Position numbers and translations under genes: made by a program. Below, in pieces: positions 1 through 58,449 of a stretch of DNA of 64,000 bases. A model generated the notes under the pieces. That model saw only the letters and a program-made list of their open reading frames with translations. It did no database searches and was not told where the DNA came from. The DNA is taken from contig NC_135553.1 in the NCBI RefSeq assembly GCF_964340395.1, positions 5,421,001 to 5,485,000 of the forward strand, written 5' to 3'. This DNA comes from Glandiceps talaboti (taxonomy: Eukaryota > Hemichordata > Enteropneusta > Spengelidae). Each line of letters starts with the position of its first letter. Within the stretch, counting starts at the first letter, position 1.

Positions 1-189
1 TGGATGTCTGGATGGATGGATGGATGGATGGATGATGGATGAATGGACGGATGGATGGATGAATGGATGGATGGATGGATGGATGGATGGATGGATGGAT
101 GGATGGATGGATGGATGGATGGATGAATGATGGATGGATGGATTGATGGATGAATGGATGGATAGATGAATGATGGATGGATGGATTGA
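1..189. repeat. (GGAT)n tetranucleotide tract
   Basis: Imperfect GGAT/TGGA repeat interrupted by GATGAATGATGG variants. It lies in the SMG1 intron entering the window. Confidence 0.95.
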
Positions 190-195
190 TGGATG

Positions 196-198
<3 letters not shown>

Positions 199-255
<57 letters not shown>
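199..255. repeat. (GT)n dinucleotide tract
   Basis: Nearly pure GT repeat directly after the GGAT tract in the same intron. Confidence 0.95.
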
Positions 256-256
<1 letters not shown>

Positions 257-651
257 TGTATGTTTCAATTCATTCTACTTTAAGTCCATTCATACAGATC
301 TCAAATGTCCTGAAAATTGCTTTGTAAATCAAAAGAACAGAAAACAGAGCTTATCACATTGCTAGTATTTGTTAGAGGCTTATAGGTGTTTATTTGAAGT
401 AAAATGCTCAGGACACCTCTCTGCATAGATGTTGTTAGTTTTGAGTTTAGTGATGCAGAACAAATAGTATATTCTTGAGCTTTGGAAAAAAGAAGCATTT
501 CTTAGAAATGATTTGCTCTTTGATTTTTAGCTATAAACACTCATTTAGTAGCTTACACCAGAAGATCATGTTACTGTAATATTTGAAATTGTGGCAGTGT
601 CATTAATTGCTAAATTGATAATTGTCTGATTTGTTGTGTTTGATTTCTTAG

Positions 652-45447
<44,796 letters not shown>

Positions 45448-48400
45448 AAGCATAGTGCAACCTGCTCCATGACGGAGCAAGATCTAAACTACATATGCTC
45501 AGTATCAAAACGAAAAACAAGGGCAAGCCTCCAGTCTAGGCGAGGTTCCTTCAAATACTGAGAAAATTCTATAACAAAAAAAAACAAACACTACTGCCAC
45601 CGCTGTAATCCACACAGTTCAGGCAGGGGTATCTATTACTAAGGCGACCAGTAATCGACGACAAAACAAAAAACCCAGAGCGCCATAGCTTGGGCCCAGT
45701 TTTGGGGGAGGTCGTCAAGGTAACGCACCAATCTTTGTGGAGATCTCTGGTAATACTCTATACCAACCAGAGTCTTTACACAACTATGCTAGGAAACAAT
45801 GCAGACATATCACAATTCAAATAAATAGAACGAATGAATGAATGACAGTAGAAAGGGAAGAAATGCTATCATGCGGTTTTCCCAAAGGAATGTTTAAATC
45901 TAACTTAGTTTTTTGTTGATTTCTTCAAAAAAAATAAGATCATCTGCAGTTTTCTGGTGACGAAAACATTTGACTGTTCTCTTGATAGATAGGATTATAT
46001 GCCAGAAGAGACAATCCATTCTTGTAATATGCTAGTTGCAAGTACAAACACCAAATTACTTATATCACCGAAAAAAAAAAATCAAAGTTTTGATTTAGCT
46101 AATCCAGCAGTTATGTAACAACAAGTCAGATGCTCAAGAAAATAAAAATACATATACTAAACCCAGGATACTAAAATTTTCAAAATATTTCAAATTCTAT
46201 CGCACCCTGATAATCCAGCACTCAGTGCTGTAGAGCTAAGATTTTTCTAAACCAAGTGTATCTCGAAGTACGCAGATGCCAATGCAGGATCCGTAGAAAG
46301 AGATACTTTTCAGTGTCACTTCAGTCTAAAAAAATGGAAATTTCAGCACCAACTACACTTAATGAATGCTTCTTCTAAAATAACATCATTAAAAAATTCA
46401 TGAAAGATAAAGTTTCACGCTGTGAAAAAAAATGATAAGAAAGCCGTTAGATGTTACATTCATTTTTTGAGTTTTGTATTTTGTAGTGAGTGATGTAGAA
46501 ATATACTTGCCACCGACCTATAGTTGTGGTTGTTCCATCGTATGGTTATGTAGAGTTGTTAAAAAAGACGTATTGGCTAAAATTATCTCATCCATTGTCA
46601 AATTTCTTTTTACTCCTACCTACATTACTAGCTTGTTATTATCCAAACATACCAGTAGATAGTTATGGGGTATACGGTATAGTACTTTACAAACTTTTCG
46701 TCTTGCACGCTGTATGTTGTCTACTTTTATGTAGCGATGTCTGTTTTGGTCTGTGTTATGTCAAAGGTTACAAGTCAAAGATCATGTTACTCGTGTCAAA
46801 GGTCATCATAATTCCTTTTCCAGACACTCATGTCAAATTCTTTCAATGCTGAGTGTGACATGTTGTGTAGATTTTAGCACTTATCCACACATATCGTCAT
46901 ATTAAGCACACTTTTGTCTCTATCAGTTATGTTACATTTGGTATTGAAAAAGGAAAAGACTTTTTAATCACCAGTCAGTTCAGCATAGTCCAAACCAAGT
47001 CTGTCCTCAGAGAGAACAACCAATGATTGATATATATAGTGGTATCTCAATACTGTATAGAAAGTGTATTTCTGTATAGAACCTCAGTAATGGATACAGA
47101 AATGTGGTCTAAAGTAAGTTTGATCTCATCGTCACCTGTTGAATTTTAGCTGGGAAACTCTATGACTGATACAATAGTAAATACAGTAGATAATAGATGA
47201 ACATGCCTCCAACTCATTGATAGCTAAAGGCCATGCCTTACTGAGTACTCTAGGTAGCCACCAGGACTCCATAGAGTGGTGGTCTCCGGTCTGTGGTTTC
47301 ACTAAATAAGTGGGGTTCTCCCCAGGCCATCATGGAGTGGTGGTCTCCGATCTGTGATTTCACTAAATAAGCGGTAGAGTGGTGATCTCCAGTCTGTGGT
47401 TTCACTAAATAAGTGGCGTTCTCCCCAGGTCATCATAGCGTGGTGATCTCCAGTCTGTGATTTCACTAAATAAGCGGAGTTCTCCCCAGGCCGTAATAGA
47501 GTGGTGGTCTCCAGTCTGTGATTTCACTAAATAAGCGGGGTGCTCCCCAGGCAATAACAGAGTGGTGGTCTCCAGTCTGTGGTTTCACTAAATAAGCGGG
47601 GCTCTCCCCAGGCCATAACAGAGTGGTGGTCTCCAGTCTGTGGTTTCACTAAATAAGCGGGGCTCTCCCCAGGTCATCATAGCGTGGTGGTCTCTGGTCT
47701 GTGATTTCACTAAATAAGCGGGGGTTCTCCCCAGGCCATAACAGAGTGGTGGTCTCCAGTCTGTGATTTCACTAAATAAGCGGGGTTCTCCCCAGGCCAT
47801 AACAGAGTGGTGGTCTCCAGTCTGTGATTTCACTAAATAAGCAGCGTTCTCCCCATACTGTAATAGAGTGGTGGTCTCCAGTCTGTGATTTCACTAAATA
47901 AGTGGCGTTCTCCCCATACCGTAATAGAGTGGTGGTCTCCAGTCTGTGATTTCACTAAATAAGTGGCATTCTTCCCAGGTCGTAATAGAGTGGTGGTCTC
48001 CAGTCTGTGATTTCACTAAATAAGTGGTAGAGTGGTGGTCTCCAGTCTGTGATTTCACTAAATAAGCGGGTTCTCCCCAGGCCATAACAGAGTGGTGGTC
48101 TCCAGTCTGTGATTTCACTAAATAAGCGCGGTGCAACCCTGGCATTTCAACCAATACACAGGGTTCTCTCTAGGCCTCTATAGAATAATGGGTTCCACTT
48201 TGTGATTTCATCTAGTAATCAAGGTTCTTCCTTGGCTGTTAAAGAGTCATTTCACCTAGTACAGGGTCTTATACCCTGACCATTGTTGAGTAGTGGGTTC
48301 CACCTTGAGATTCTATCTAAAAACGTAGGGTTCTGTCCAGGCCAATATGGAGTACGAAGTGGGTTCTATCCTGTGCTTGTTTGCAATGTCACTGTTTGAA

Positions 48401-50415
48401 TTTTGGAGGACCTGGGTTCTTCTCAACGTTACCACTCAATACCAGTAAACTATTCTATTCTGTACTATTTAATCAAATGTTTGTAGTCAGGGTTCTACTT
48501 TGCTGTTCTTCAGTGGGAAGTTCTACCCTGTGATTTCACCCCAAAATTTAATTTCTACTCAAACCATTACAAAGTTACAGGTTCAACTTTGTAATTCAAT
48601 CCTGGTCTTGTAACTGAGGTCCCATAGGAAAGATTAGATAAACATATCAATATACACCATCCCACATTAAACAGATCTCAACATCAAGTAGACAGAGATG
48701 GTTTGGACTTAGCTGAACTTGACAACCATAGTTGAAAATTGTGGCGTACGTACTTGCTTACAATGTACATGAACTGAACTACATGCACATGTATGTCTTG
48801 TTGTAGTTGCAGTGAGTAGTGCCGTGTGTCACCGATATACAGATTTCTTTGGCTCCTGATAGACAGACATGTGACTGACATGTGACCTGACAAAATGTAA
48901 ATTACCCATCATGGAAGTTGTGTAACTGCTTAGTAATATAATTTTATGAATGTTTAGTATGGTTTGAAATGTTAGGAAAAATGGCGTTACTACTGTATCT
49001 TGTTCTTGTTCACAATAGTACTCTCTTCCTTGTTTGAAAGCACAAACCTTTGTTCCTCTTCCATAGTTTGACATGAATAAGTTGTAATCATTTTGGGCTG
49101 TTATTAAAACTATTCCAGCTACTGTGCAGAAATAAGTTTATATTGGTACTTTTAAGAACGGTTTTAGCCACACCAAATCTACAAGACTCATTCTGTCCAT
49201 GTTTCAACCCAACAGAACACAAATTACAGTGAGTTATAAAATAACACTTTTATAGATGAAATGAAACCACAGCCTCTTGGCAGTACATCTTGGACAATGC
49301 CAGAAAGAGGCGAGTGGTTTATGTATAAGTGTATTACACAAAATTAGTGTAAATTTGACAATACAGTGCTGAAGTGTACATACCTGAAGTGTATGTGCTG
49401 AGTTCAAATACATGACAGTGATGTGACATATCCTACATCTCACAAGACGTTCTAAGTCACATCTGCTTTCAGTGACTGTTGCAATGATAAAATAGAGTTG
49501 ATGTATGCTGCAAGTTGTAAAACAGGCTGCCAGACACTTTTCTGCATTTGATGTTCCATGTATGAGAAATAATGCAGTATAAACCACCATGTCTAATGAA
49601 AAATATGTAATATAAGCCTGTATATGTAGCCCAATGTTTGTTGACACTTTCTGATGTTTTGCACATAACACCCAACATAATCTGTAAAGTATGTCATATT
49701 TGGGGCGCCCTCACACATCTACCAACTCCTTTGTAGAGCAAGATGACTGACTGACAAGATGGATCTTGCAGTCTATAACCAATAGCACTGTAAGGACAGA
49801 AGATTGAAGTTGCTGTAGTCAGTGTATCGTTGAAACTTATCAAGTCATGTACTAGAAGATTCAGGAATTTTTATTTTATTTTTTGTAGTTTTTACTTTGT
49901 TAAAACCAGCCTTATTGTGATAGATTGTGTTGAAAGTCACCTTCACTATCAGGTCAAAGTTCATCAACTACATACTCTTGATTTACATCAAATAGTTGAG
50001 GAATGTATTACATAATCACTGTTGGCAGATATAAATAGGTTGAAAATGTTGAGAGAAAAAAGTTGAAAAAAGTGTGAATGTAGGTGCCTTCTCCAGCAAT
50101 GAATGGGGAATATAAATGTTGGAGAAATACATCAAGGTGACTTACAGGAAATGTCATACTTTGTCATACAGGTTTGTATGGTTTGGGTTCCTCTGTTCTA
50201 TGTTTTCTTCTCTGTAACATGAACTGTTATCACAAATTTGTTGTTTCACTCTGAGTGCTGGTTTGTGTAATCTTTTCTATGTTTTATGTTGTATTATTAT
50301 GTTGATGGGATGGTTATTTGTGATTTTACTTTTCTTTACAAAGTGTTTAAACATTGTCCTTATTGTATTAGATTAATAGTAGTTGTGTTCAATAAAATTA
50401 CCTTGCAAAATCACA
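45448..50415 (+). other. SMG1: Probable SMG1 3' UTR and poly(A) site
   Basis: No splice-consistent coding sequence follows the SMG1 stop. The first convincing cleavage signal is AATAAA at 50391-50396, followed by a GU-rich stretch at about 50429-50445, a classic arrangement. An earlier AATAAA at 45820 lacks a clear GU-rich element. If the distal site is used the 3' UTR is about 5 kb; vertebrate SMG1 also has a long 3' UTR, as I recall. The stretch contains the 61-bp minisatellite at 47,270-48,130 and otherwise AT-rich unique sequence. The boundary is inference. Confidence 0.45.
47269..48130. repeat. 61-bp minisatellite, about 15 units, in the SMG1 3' flank
   Basis: Fifteen occurrences of TTTCACTAAATAAG set in 60-61-bp units (plus some shortened units of about 40 bp) that include GTGGTGGTCTCCAGTCTGTG and TTCTCCCCAGGCC. 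From 48130 to about 48600 the same phrases recur in increasingly diverged form, so the array has a homogeneous core and a decayed edge. Confidence 0.95.
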
Positions 50416-50445
50416 AAACGCTACATGATTGTGTGTGTCTGTGTT
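50391..50445 (+). terminator. Poly(A) signal AATAAA with downstream GU-rich element
   Basis: AATAAA at 50391-50396 is followed about 33 bases later by alternating GT sequence (GTGTGTGTCTGTGTT). The hexamer-to-GU spacing fits metazoan 3'-end processing on the + strand. It is the best candidate end for the SMG1 transcript. Confidence 0.5.
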
Positions 50446-51965
50446 AAGTATGTACACGGTGTCAAGTTCAACCAGCTCTAACTTGAAACCAACCATCCTG
50501 AAAATAGGCCGCCCTCAAGTGTCATGAATATTAAAACGTTTTGTTTTTATAGTTTGACAATAGTGCAGTCATGTTCCTACATTTGTTCCATTACTTTGAA
50601 AGACAACAGATTGTACAGGTTGGCCACTAGGAGTGCTGTTCTGAGGTACATTTTTGACCCAAAGTGAGGGTCATGATAGTTGAGTAATATCAAGCCTCCT
50701 GTGAAAAAAAATCTTCATTTTCCAATATTTCATGAGAAAGTTGGCATTCTACTAGCTTTTTTTTCTGGTGACATAACTTTAAGGAACTCTTAGAGTTGTT
50801 TTGACCTCATTTTGCTGACTTGTTCATGATGTTACTTTTTCTTCTTGTGACACTTCTTTTGAAAATGTCAACTCTGATATCCAGAATAGGGTATATTGCA
50901 CCTCGTGATCACAAAACGTGACATAATGGAATGGGACATTGGTTGCCCAAAGTCTACGATATACTGTGTTATGTACATAACTGGAGTTGTAATAAAACAT
51001 TCCCCATACAGACATTCATGAAAAAAAGTCACACAAAATAAAACAATGAATACTGTAATTTGTTAAAATTGTTATTTTTAATGAAAAAACTCTGATTCTT
51101 AGACCATAATTATTCAAATTTACAAATCATTTAATTATGATGTAAATTATTGACATTATTTTATACAAGTATGTCAAAGACATGCAGAGTCAAAATGAAA
51201 GACAGTTTGGAAACACTAATTTACACACATATTCAAAATTGGTCACATGATTTTTTTTTCACCTATTAGAATTAGAATGTTGTTTTCACACTGCATTTAT
51301 GCACACCAAATATGGAGTTGCATTGACCAAATATGGTGTAAATATTTACATGTATATTTACATATATGGATGGTTGGATAGGGGCATGGTAAAGTTCAAA
51401 GTTCACGTTAATAGCTGTACAAAACCTGCTATTAAATTATAAACATGTCTTCTTTCATCAGTGAATTCACAAAATGAGTTTCACACCTACAATTAATTAT
51501 AGAATGGAACTACTGTACCAACTTGACAATTCTGGTTTCCCCAACAGTTCTAGTTTCAGTTTTTACTTTAATGCTACTACTTGATATGAGTATAACCACC
51601 AGTCATCAATCAAAAATTTCAAAATTTTCTGACGATGAAGTACCACTGATTTTTTTAGAAATTGGTTTAGTTTTTCAAGTTGATGTCAATTGATTATCAT
51701 ATTTATGGAAATTATCCTAATGACTATACTAGTAAGTTATTAATTATTCAGTAACTGTGGGGACAAAAATTACATCAAATATGTAGGATTCCTGAGTTTT
51801 TAAAACTTGTAAAACAAAGTCTGACAAGGAATACTTTCAGGTTGATAATACTCTTCTGTTGGTAAATAGTAAAACAAACTATATGGTACAGACATATAGG
51901 AGTCAATCAGTGTGCTTTCAGTACAATTAACATAACACCACTGAACCTCTTTGTAGCAATACTGA

Positions 51966-52030
51966 AAGAAGATGATGATGATGATGATGATGATGATAGT
52001 GATGATGATGATGACAGTGACGATGACAAG
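51966..52030. repeat. Trinucleotide (GAT)n tract
   Basis: Imperfect GAT/GAC repeat in the 3' flank of the minus-strand gene. Apart from this and the C-rich tract, 50,446-52,484 is AT-rich with no supported gene. Confidence 0.85.
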
Positions 52031-52180
52031 ATGTCAAAAAATTTGGGATTTGCTTCGAAAAATCTTTTCACTCTGAGTCTAAATTTTCATTTGATACTAA
52101 AAGATTTAATGTTGTTGACATTTCTGTTAACCAATGGCTAAAATGAGTGAACACAGCGACAAACCTTTCAATCTAATAAC

Positions 52181-52215
52181 CCCCTCCCCCTCCCCCTTCC
52201 CCTCCCCCTCCCCCA
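52181..52215 (-). other. G-rich tract in 3' flank of the 234-aa gene
   Basis: The + strand reads CCCCCTCCCCCTCCCCCTTC and similar; the minus strand, which is the transcript strand of the 234-aa gene, therefore has at least six runs of four or five G with one- or two-base spacers, about 270-300 bases past the stop. This fits a G-quadruplex motif. Confidence 0.7.
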
Positions 52216-52484
52216 TCTCCAGCTTGCAATGATATTTCTATATAAAGTTTAATGATGGAGAGTAAAAAACAACAACATATCACTTCTATACTCAGTTGAA
52301 GACATACTAATATACAAACATACAGATTTGCCAACAGTAATACTGGCAGTGTTAAGAAAGACAAACAAAATAAACTTGAAACCAAGACAAAAGACAGTTT
52401 GAAAAAACACAAACAAGTTTTTAAGCTTTCTGAGAATATCTTACAAATAAATTAAAACATGCAAAGTTCTAAAGGAATAGAATT

Positions 52485-55400
52485 TCAACCTAAAATAAAA
52501 TAATCTTGTGCATCCTGTCTGACTCCGTATAATTTTCTATTTCCTGATACTCTGTGATGATCAGCTGGTATCTCAGGACCTATCCTCCTTCCTGAAATCA
52601 AAGAAATAAGCATTTAAATGAAAATAACAAATATTGGACATAAATGATATGTTGATCTAAAATGACTGGAGAAACTTACAGGACACAAACCGAGTTTCTG
52701 TGGTCTTTTTTAATGTTTTTTTTTTGTTTTGTTTTTTGTTTTTGTGTTGTAGGGTGTTTTTTGGGGAAGGGGGTGAAAATTTTGCTAGATATTGAAAGTT
52801 ATTCTTGGAGCATACACTCACCTGCTATTGACAGATCTCAAAAGATTCAATAACATACAGAATTTAGTCATTTTTGATAACCTGTGTACTTAAATGGCAA
52901 AGAAACTCCTGTTGTGCTAATAACACCAGAAGTCAATCTTATAAACACTGTTTACAAACAGATATCAAGTCAGTGTACACAGTAAATACCATTAATATAT
53001 GACAGGTAATTTAACCAAATAAAAAGATTGAACCATTTCTAGTAAAGGGTTGGAATATATTTTTCAACAGACACAATGAACAGTGTAAAAGTGACAGCTA
53101 GTACCAGCAGTGCTTCAAAATGTCAAATACATCATATATAAATTATAATGTACAACATGTCACACACACTGTGACACAGGACTTTGCCCCTAGTGTTGGT
53201 GTCAACTAAATCACTTAACATGTCTATTGGGTATGAAATTTTGATGTCATACTGTCAGACATCTAGTTTGTATTTTGGCACTGGTTGTATACTGTATACA
53301 GTGCACCAATAGGTCAAACTTTAGAGTTAAGATATGCAGGAACTATTAACAAACCTTCCAAAAATAGTTCTATGTTAATTAAGCTTTCCGAAAATCGCAG
53401 CATTATAAACATGATTTTTCATTAATGCATGTAACATTATCTGATATAGTTGAGGCGATGAAATTACTACCAAACCAGAGAGAGTATAGAGTTTCAAATA
53501 GGCCACATGATGCTTTTTAGTCTCATACTCCATTTTACAAATGAAATACAGACACTGATAGTGCTCATAGCATTTTATCTCATTGTGAACACAAATACGA
53601 AGTTTTGTGTTTGAACTTCTTTGTCTCATCTGACAGTGATGTCGCTTTGTATTCATGGTGAGAATGTATCGTTTTATTTGCTTACATGCTATCACTGTAT
53701 CAGTGTCTGTATTTTGTTTGTGTAATTTGCTTCAAAAAACCCTGTGTCACCTAATTGAAACTCTATAGTCTCTCTAGATAGGTAGTACTTTGGATTACAT
53801 GAATTTTATATCATTATTATTATATTGGTTATTAGGAATATATTAATAAATGTATTTGAATATTTCAGACTTACTAATCTATGGCAATCAATGTGCTGAA
53901 TTCAAATCAAATGTGCCAAATTCATTCAGCCACCAAAATACAAAATATACCAGAAGAATTAACAAAAACACTGATATGTTGCAGTCATTGGAATATCACC
54001 AAAACGTTGTCCTTACCGTTAAGAGTATGATATTTAATTTTCGGTGGGTCTGGTCTGGGTGCACCAGGTCCTCTCGCTAGACCAAGTCTTGTATGTACAT
54101 CATTATAGGAACTCCAGTAGTTAGGTTGCCAACTGGGTCTACTCAACACATCCTGCATTTTGGCACCTCGTGTGTTATGGGAATGATTGACCATGGAGGA
54201 AAAATGGATTTCATTGGGCTGTAGTATGAAAAGTAGGAATACTAGTTTATTTGAGAGAAGATAATGATAGAGATTGGTGGTAGTTAGTTGTAATTTCTTA
54301 GGAATCGTTTGACTCTCTCAGTACTGAAATTATTGATGATAATGTAAAATCCATGCTATAATTCAGGGCTAGGTTTAATAACCCATCAACAGGTGGTTGT
54401 CTTTAAAACCTGTGTAACCATAGGTATCCCACCGTATAGGTACACTCCTAGTTCCTATACAAGTATATGGTTGTCTTGTATTTATATAGTATGTATAGGA
54501 AGAACTTAAAGTCATGCATACTGTACTCACACACTGAACAAGTTCAGAACAGATTTAGGAAAGTGTCCAAAGTCACATTGGTTTTAAAATGCGTTTATCA
54601 CTAACATCAAACTCTCTCCATTGTAAATGGATTTATAGGTTATATATCTTTGCTTGGCATCTATGACCATGTCTCATTTGTCAAATTAAATATAACATAA
54701 TAAACTTTATACCTAAACTTTATTCATACTTACATGTCGTATTTCTTTGTCAAAGTATGTACTTCCATAATGTGTATTCCTGTATCTGTCATTTGTAATA
54801 CCGATATCAAAATGAGCTGTGTGTAATGACGGACATGGAACAGGTCTGACTGCTGCTGATAAACTCCTACTACCACCAAAGGCCTGGAATATAAACATAA
54901 AATAATTCAACATTCACAAATTTTTTTAAATGGAAATACTGGCATTCTTGTAGCCAAACTATGTATAATATTTATAATAATATGAAATTTACAAATCAGC
55001 AGAAATGCATTTACAGTAATAAAATTACAAATGTTGAGCTGTGAATGCCCAATCATTTAACACCAATTTGGTATTACAAAATGTATGTACAAAGTTTATA
55101 GTTTAGAAGCTTAGAACCCTCTCTGAGATCATGGTGGGTGGGTGGGGGGGGGGGGGAATAATGAATATTGCCAAGATCATCCCAGTGGTGGTTTCTGGGG
55201 TATATAAAGTAGTCAAAATACTTTGCAATTCAACAGTTCACTAGTTTCAATGTTATTGTAACTAATGCTTTTTTGTCATGATTTTTAAAAAACATTCAAA
55301 CCAATAATTATTATCCAAAAATCAATTTTTTATCAATGTCAAATGTATAATTTGCATAATGATATTTATAAATAACATCAAATATTTGACCTTTGACCTT

Positions 55401-57970
55401 TAACCTCACTGCTAAAATTTGACCTACAGGCATGGTTACCAAATCATTGTTATCGATCATCTATCATTCCACCATGTCATGTAAATCTGATCTCTTGTAG
55501 CATTGCACAATAACAGTTTTTTTTCTAAGTTATTTTCTTATCAACGACAGCATTGCATTTACGACATAAAGTGGATAGCTGACTTAACTGGGATTAGTTA
55601 ACCAAACATATGTCTAGCCTATGTCAAGACAAGTAGAGCTATTTCAGCTGTACAACTGACTTGTTGCTAGGGCTACTTACTATGTGTTTTGGGTACACTT
55701 ATGTGGTATAGATAAGACCATTACACGGCCATTAAATATCTCAGTAGTTAGAATTGAGGAAACATGAGTTTTATACATGTAACTCAGAATCAGAAAAATA
55801 CTAACGTTGGTATTAAACTGCTCTAATTAAAACAAACACCTGGTATTAAAACTGCTCTAATTAAAATAAACATCATTAAATCCCCCCCCCCCCGCCAACA
55901 CATACATATAATTTTGGTTTTTAAAAAGTCACATTGCTATTTTCCTTTAATTACATGAAAAAGCTAACCTCACTATTTACAATAGTGAATTTTCTGTTCT
56001 ACAAATTTACACTGTCCCTGCCGCCGCCACCACCACCACCACCACCACCACCACCACCACCACCATACCACCCCTATCCCCACCACTACTATACCAACCC
56101 TATCCCCATCACCATATTTTGAAATTATTTTTCAAATATGATACATTTTAGGCATAAAGTGTTAAAACAATTATTGTTTTCATATTCTCAATCAATATGC
56201 TACAATTTACAAAGATGATCAGTTACAAAGTCTTCTCTTTTTAAAAATTATTTTCATTTTTATTTTTGCATATAGGTAACACTCATTTATACCAATATAC
56301 ATAAAAACTCAATCAATCAATTATTATTTTTACAGAAGAAATCATGACATATTTAAAGATAACAATAAACAGTTAAGTACTGTGTGACTTTGAAATCAGT
56401 TCACCAGCTGATCAATTCCATGCAACCATGATAAACAGTAATACATTACTGCAGGCAATGTAAACATCACAAATCAATTTTAATCAATTTAATAGTGGAT
56501 ACAGGGACTATTCATTAAACAATGTATACTACAACACCTTTCATAGTACATTTATGTTCCTTTTCTGCATTAAAAGTTTGCATTGTTAAAATATATAGCC
56601 GTTAGTATTTATTTACCTGTCACACTGCTGTACAGGATGTTGACTCCATTAATTCATTAGAGTGTGGTTATTGTGTAATATATTGAGGCACAATTATTTT
56701 GTTCAGGGTAGTATAGCTCAGCTATTTCATTCAGGGTGATATTCATTGCTAAATTATTTTGTTCAAGGTGGTATAGCTCAGTTATTTCAGTCAGGGTGGT
56801 ATGTCCATGCCTGTGTACATGCAGGTAATCATGCTGTGTGTATCCCATGCATGGGGATCCCCCTGGCTGAAATAGTACCATCAGATTTCACCATTATATA
56901 TTGTCATAGAGTTGATGTTATATGGATTCTAAATGAAAACATTATGATATGATTTCAATAAATAAGGTTTATTTACTTGTGACAAGTTTGGTATTGTATT
57001 GTATTACATGTTATATCCCTATATCAACTGGTATTATTTAGATACATAATCTTTATCTGGGATTATTTTATCTAACTCCATGGTTTAATCTACCATTTAC
57101 TGATTATCTATATTAAAAAAATGTTTCTCAGATAATAGGTATATTTATTCCGTATAAATTAATAGTTTCACTCACAGAGTTGTCGATATCAAGGCCTGTC
57201 AGATGTAACCCACTTTATAGGTTAGTGACCCTGTCATTGAAAGTGATGAATCCATTAACAATAATGGGACTTGGCTGTAAATTGTGCTGTATAGTATACG
57301 TTGTGAGGAGAGAGACTTAGTAAATGTTGAAGTCTGTATTTACAGTGTGGTTATTTTGAGTGTAGTAGGGTATCTATAGACGGCTGTAGGTAAACTGTCA
57401 TTGTTTTGAAATCCTGGGAAGTCACGTTTCACTTCAACACATGCCAGTGTACTTCAAGATATTGCTCAAATATTTTGAGAAAGCACACATTCATGAACAT
57501 CCGTTGTGGTAAACATAGTGATTTCTTTACTACTACTATACTAGTTCACGGATAATGACGATGTTTTTGAATTGCCTGTTTAGGTTTTTTTTTTTTTTTG
57601 AAAATGATCACTACGATGCAGTGTAAAGTGACATGAGGCAGACATATCGTATTCGTAATCTTGATCGCTGTTGGCACGTAATAATGATCGCCAGCTCTAA
57701 ATAACGCGAGTGACAGAAACTTACCGCTGAAGTGGACGTTGTATAACTTGTAGATGCCGGTATCTTTTCGAACGTCAGAGTAGTCCGATGCATAGCACGA
57801 GTCCCCTTTGGGGGCCTGTCTGGTGGCACATACGTCCTTCGATCTTTGTACGGTACATCTGAAATGACCGTAATGTCTCTGGACCGATTTGTCAGAATCG
57901 TGGCGGCTGAATGTCCCTGTCCGGCCCTACTGCCGTGACTGGATGCTGAACCACCTGAAAGAGTCGCCAT
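52485..57970 (-). CDS. Unrecognised 234-aa protein, four exons
   Basis: Exons on the minus strand: 57970-57725, 54883-54734, 54218-54017, 52591-52485. Splice sites are GT-AG and phases agree (0, 0, 1), giving 234 aa from a true ATG (MATLSGGSASSHGSR..) to TGA. There is no signal peptide, membrane segment or cysteine cluster. The protein is rich in Ser, Arg, Pro, Tyr, His and Asn, with stretches such as PYKDRRTYVPPDRPPKG, NTHYGSTYFDKEIRH, RPSWQPNYWSSYNDVH and PGAPRPDPPKIKYH. This composition, with short aromatic Tyr/Trp motifs and predicted disorder, is reminiscent of small cilium or sperm microtubule-associated proteins, but I do not recognise a family and give no function. Introns are 2.8 kb, 0.5 kb and 1.4 kb. 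The gene converges on SMG1. Confidence 0.72.
56020..56066. repeat. (CAC)n trinucleotide tract
   Basis: CCGCCGCCACCACC-type repeat in the first intron of the minus-strand 234-aa gene. A C run lies at 55882 and a G run at 55143-55156 in the same intron. Confidence 0.9.
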
Positions 57971-58449
57971 ATTTAATCCAAGAGGGAAAGTTGTCCAAGG
58001 AAAAGTTATATCGTCTGGAATATGTGGCTCCGTATTACGGTAACATATTGTTTAGTGGTAGCAACTCCTTTGATCGGGTCGTAAAACTTCAATGATACAA
58101 TGCAAACATAACCTTTTCATGACATAAGGAGACTTTATTGAGTTTTGTCCGCACAACAGCTAAACAAAACAAACAAACGCGTCCGCGTATTTTGTAGAAA
58201 TATAGTACCAAAATTTACATTTCCTCTCATATTGCTTCTCAATTTTTGACCACCATAACGTTTTTATAGTAAATAAATTGAATTCATTACCATAAAATGA
58301 AGAAAAGTGACATTTTTTGTCGTCAAAGTGTCTATTAAGCAAAGCGCGCATTGAGACAGTCGTAGTCGTGGCAACCACTGAAAGTAGTCTGCCATTACTG
58401 TGAAGTGGTATTGGTCGTGAACTTTCACATTGGTACACAACAGTTCAAG

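Noticed and set aside
47588-48154. Minus-strand open frames of 81 and 86 residues with repeated KSQTGDHHS peptides
   Set aside because: They are translations of the 61-bp minisatellite, whose unit length keeps frames open by chance; there are no splice sites or start context.
55934-56122. Proline-rich open frame
   Set aside because: Produced by the CAC repeat in an intron of the minus-strand gene; no splice-consistent context.
57889-58095. 68-residue + strand frame across the first exon of the orphan gene
   Set aside because: It overlaps the minus-strand coding exon, which has a true ATG and a clean donor; the + frame has no supporting splice site or family similarity.
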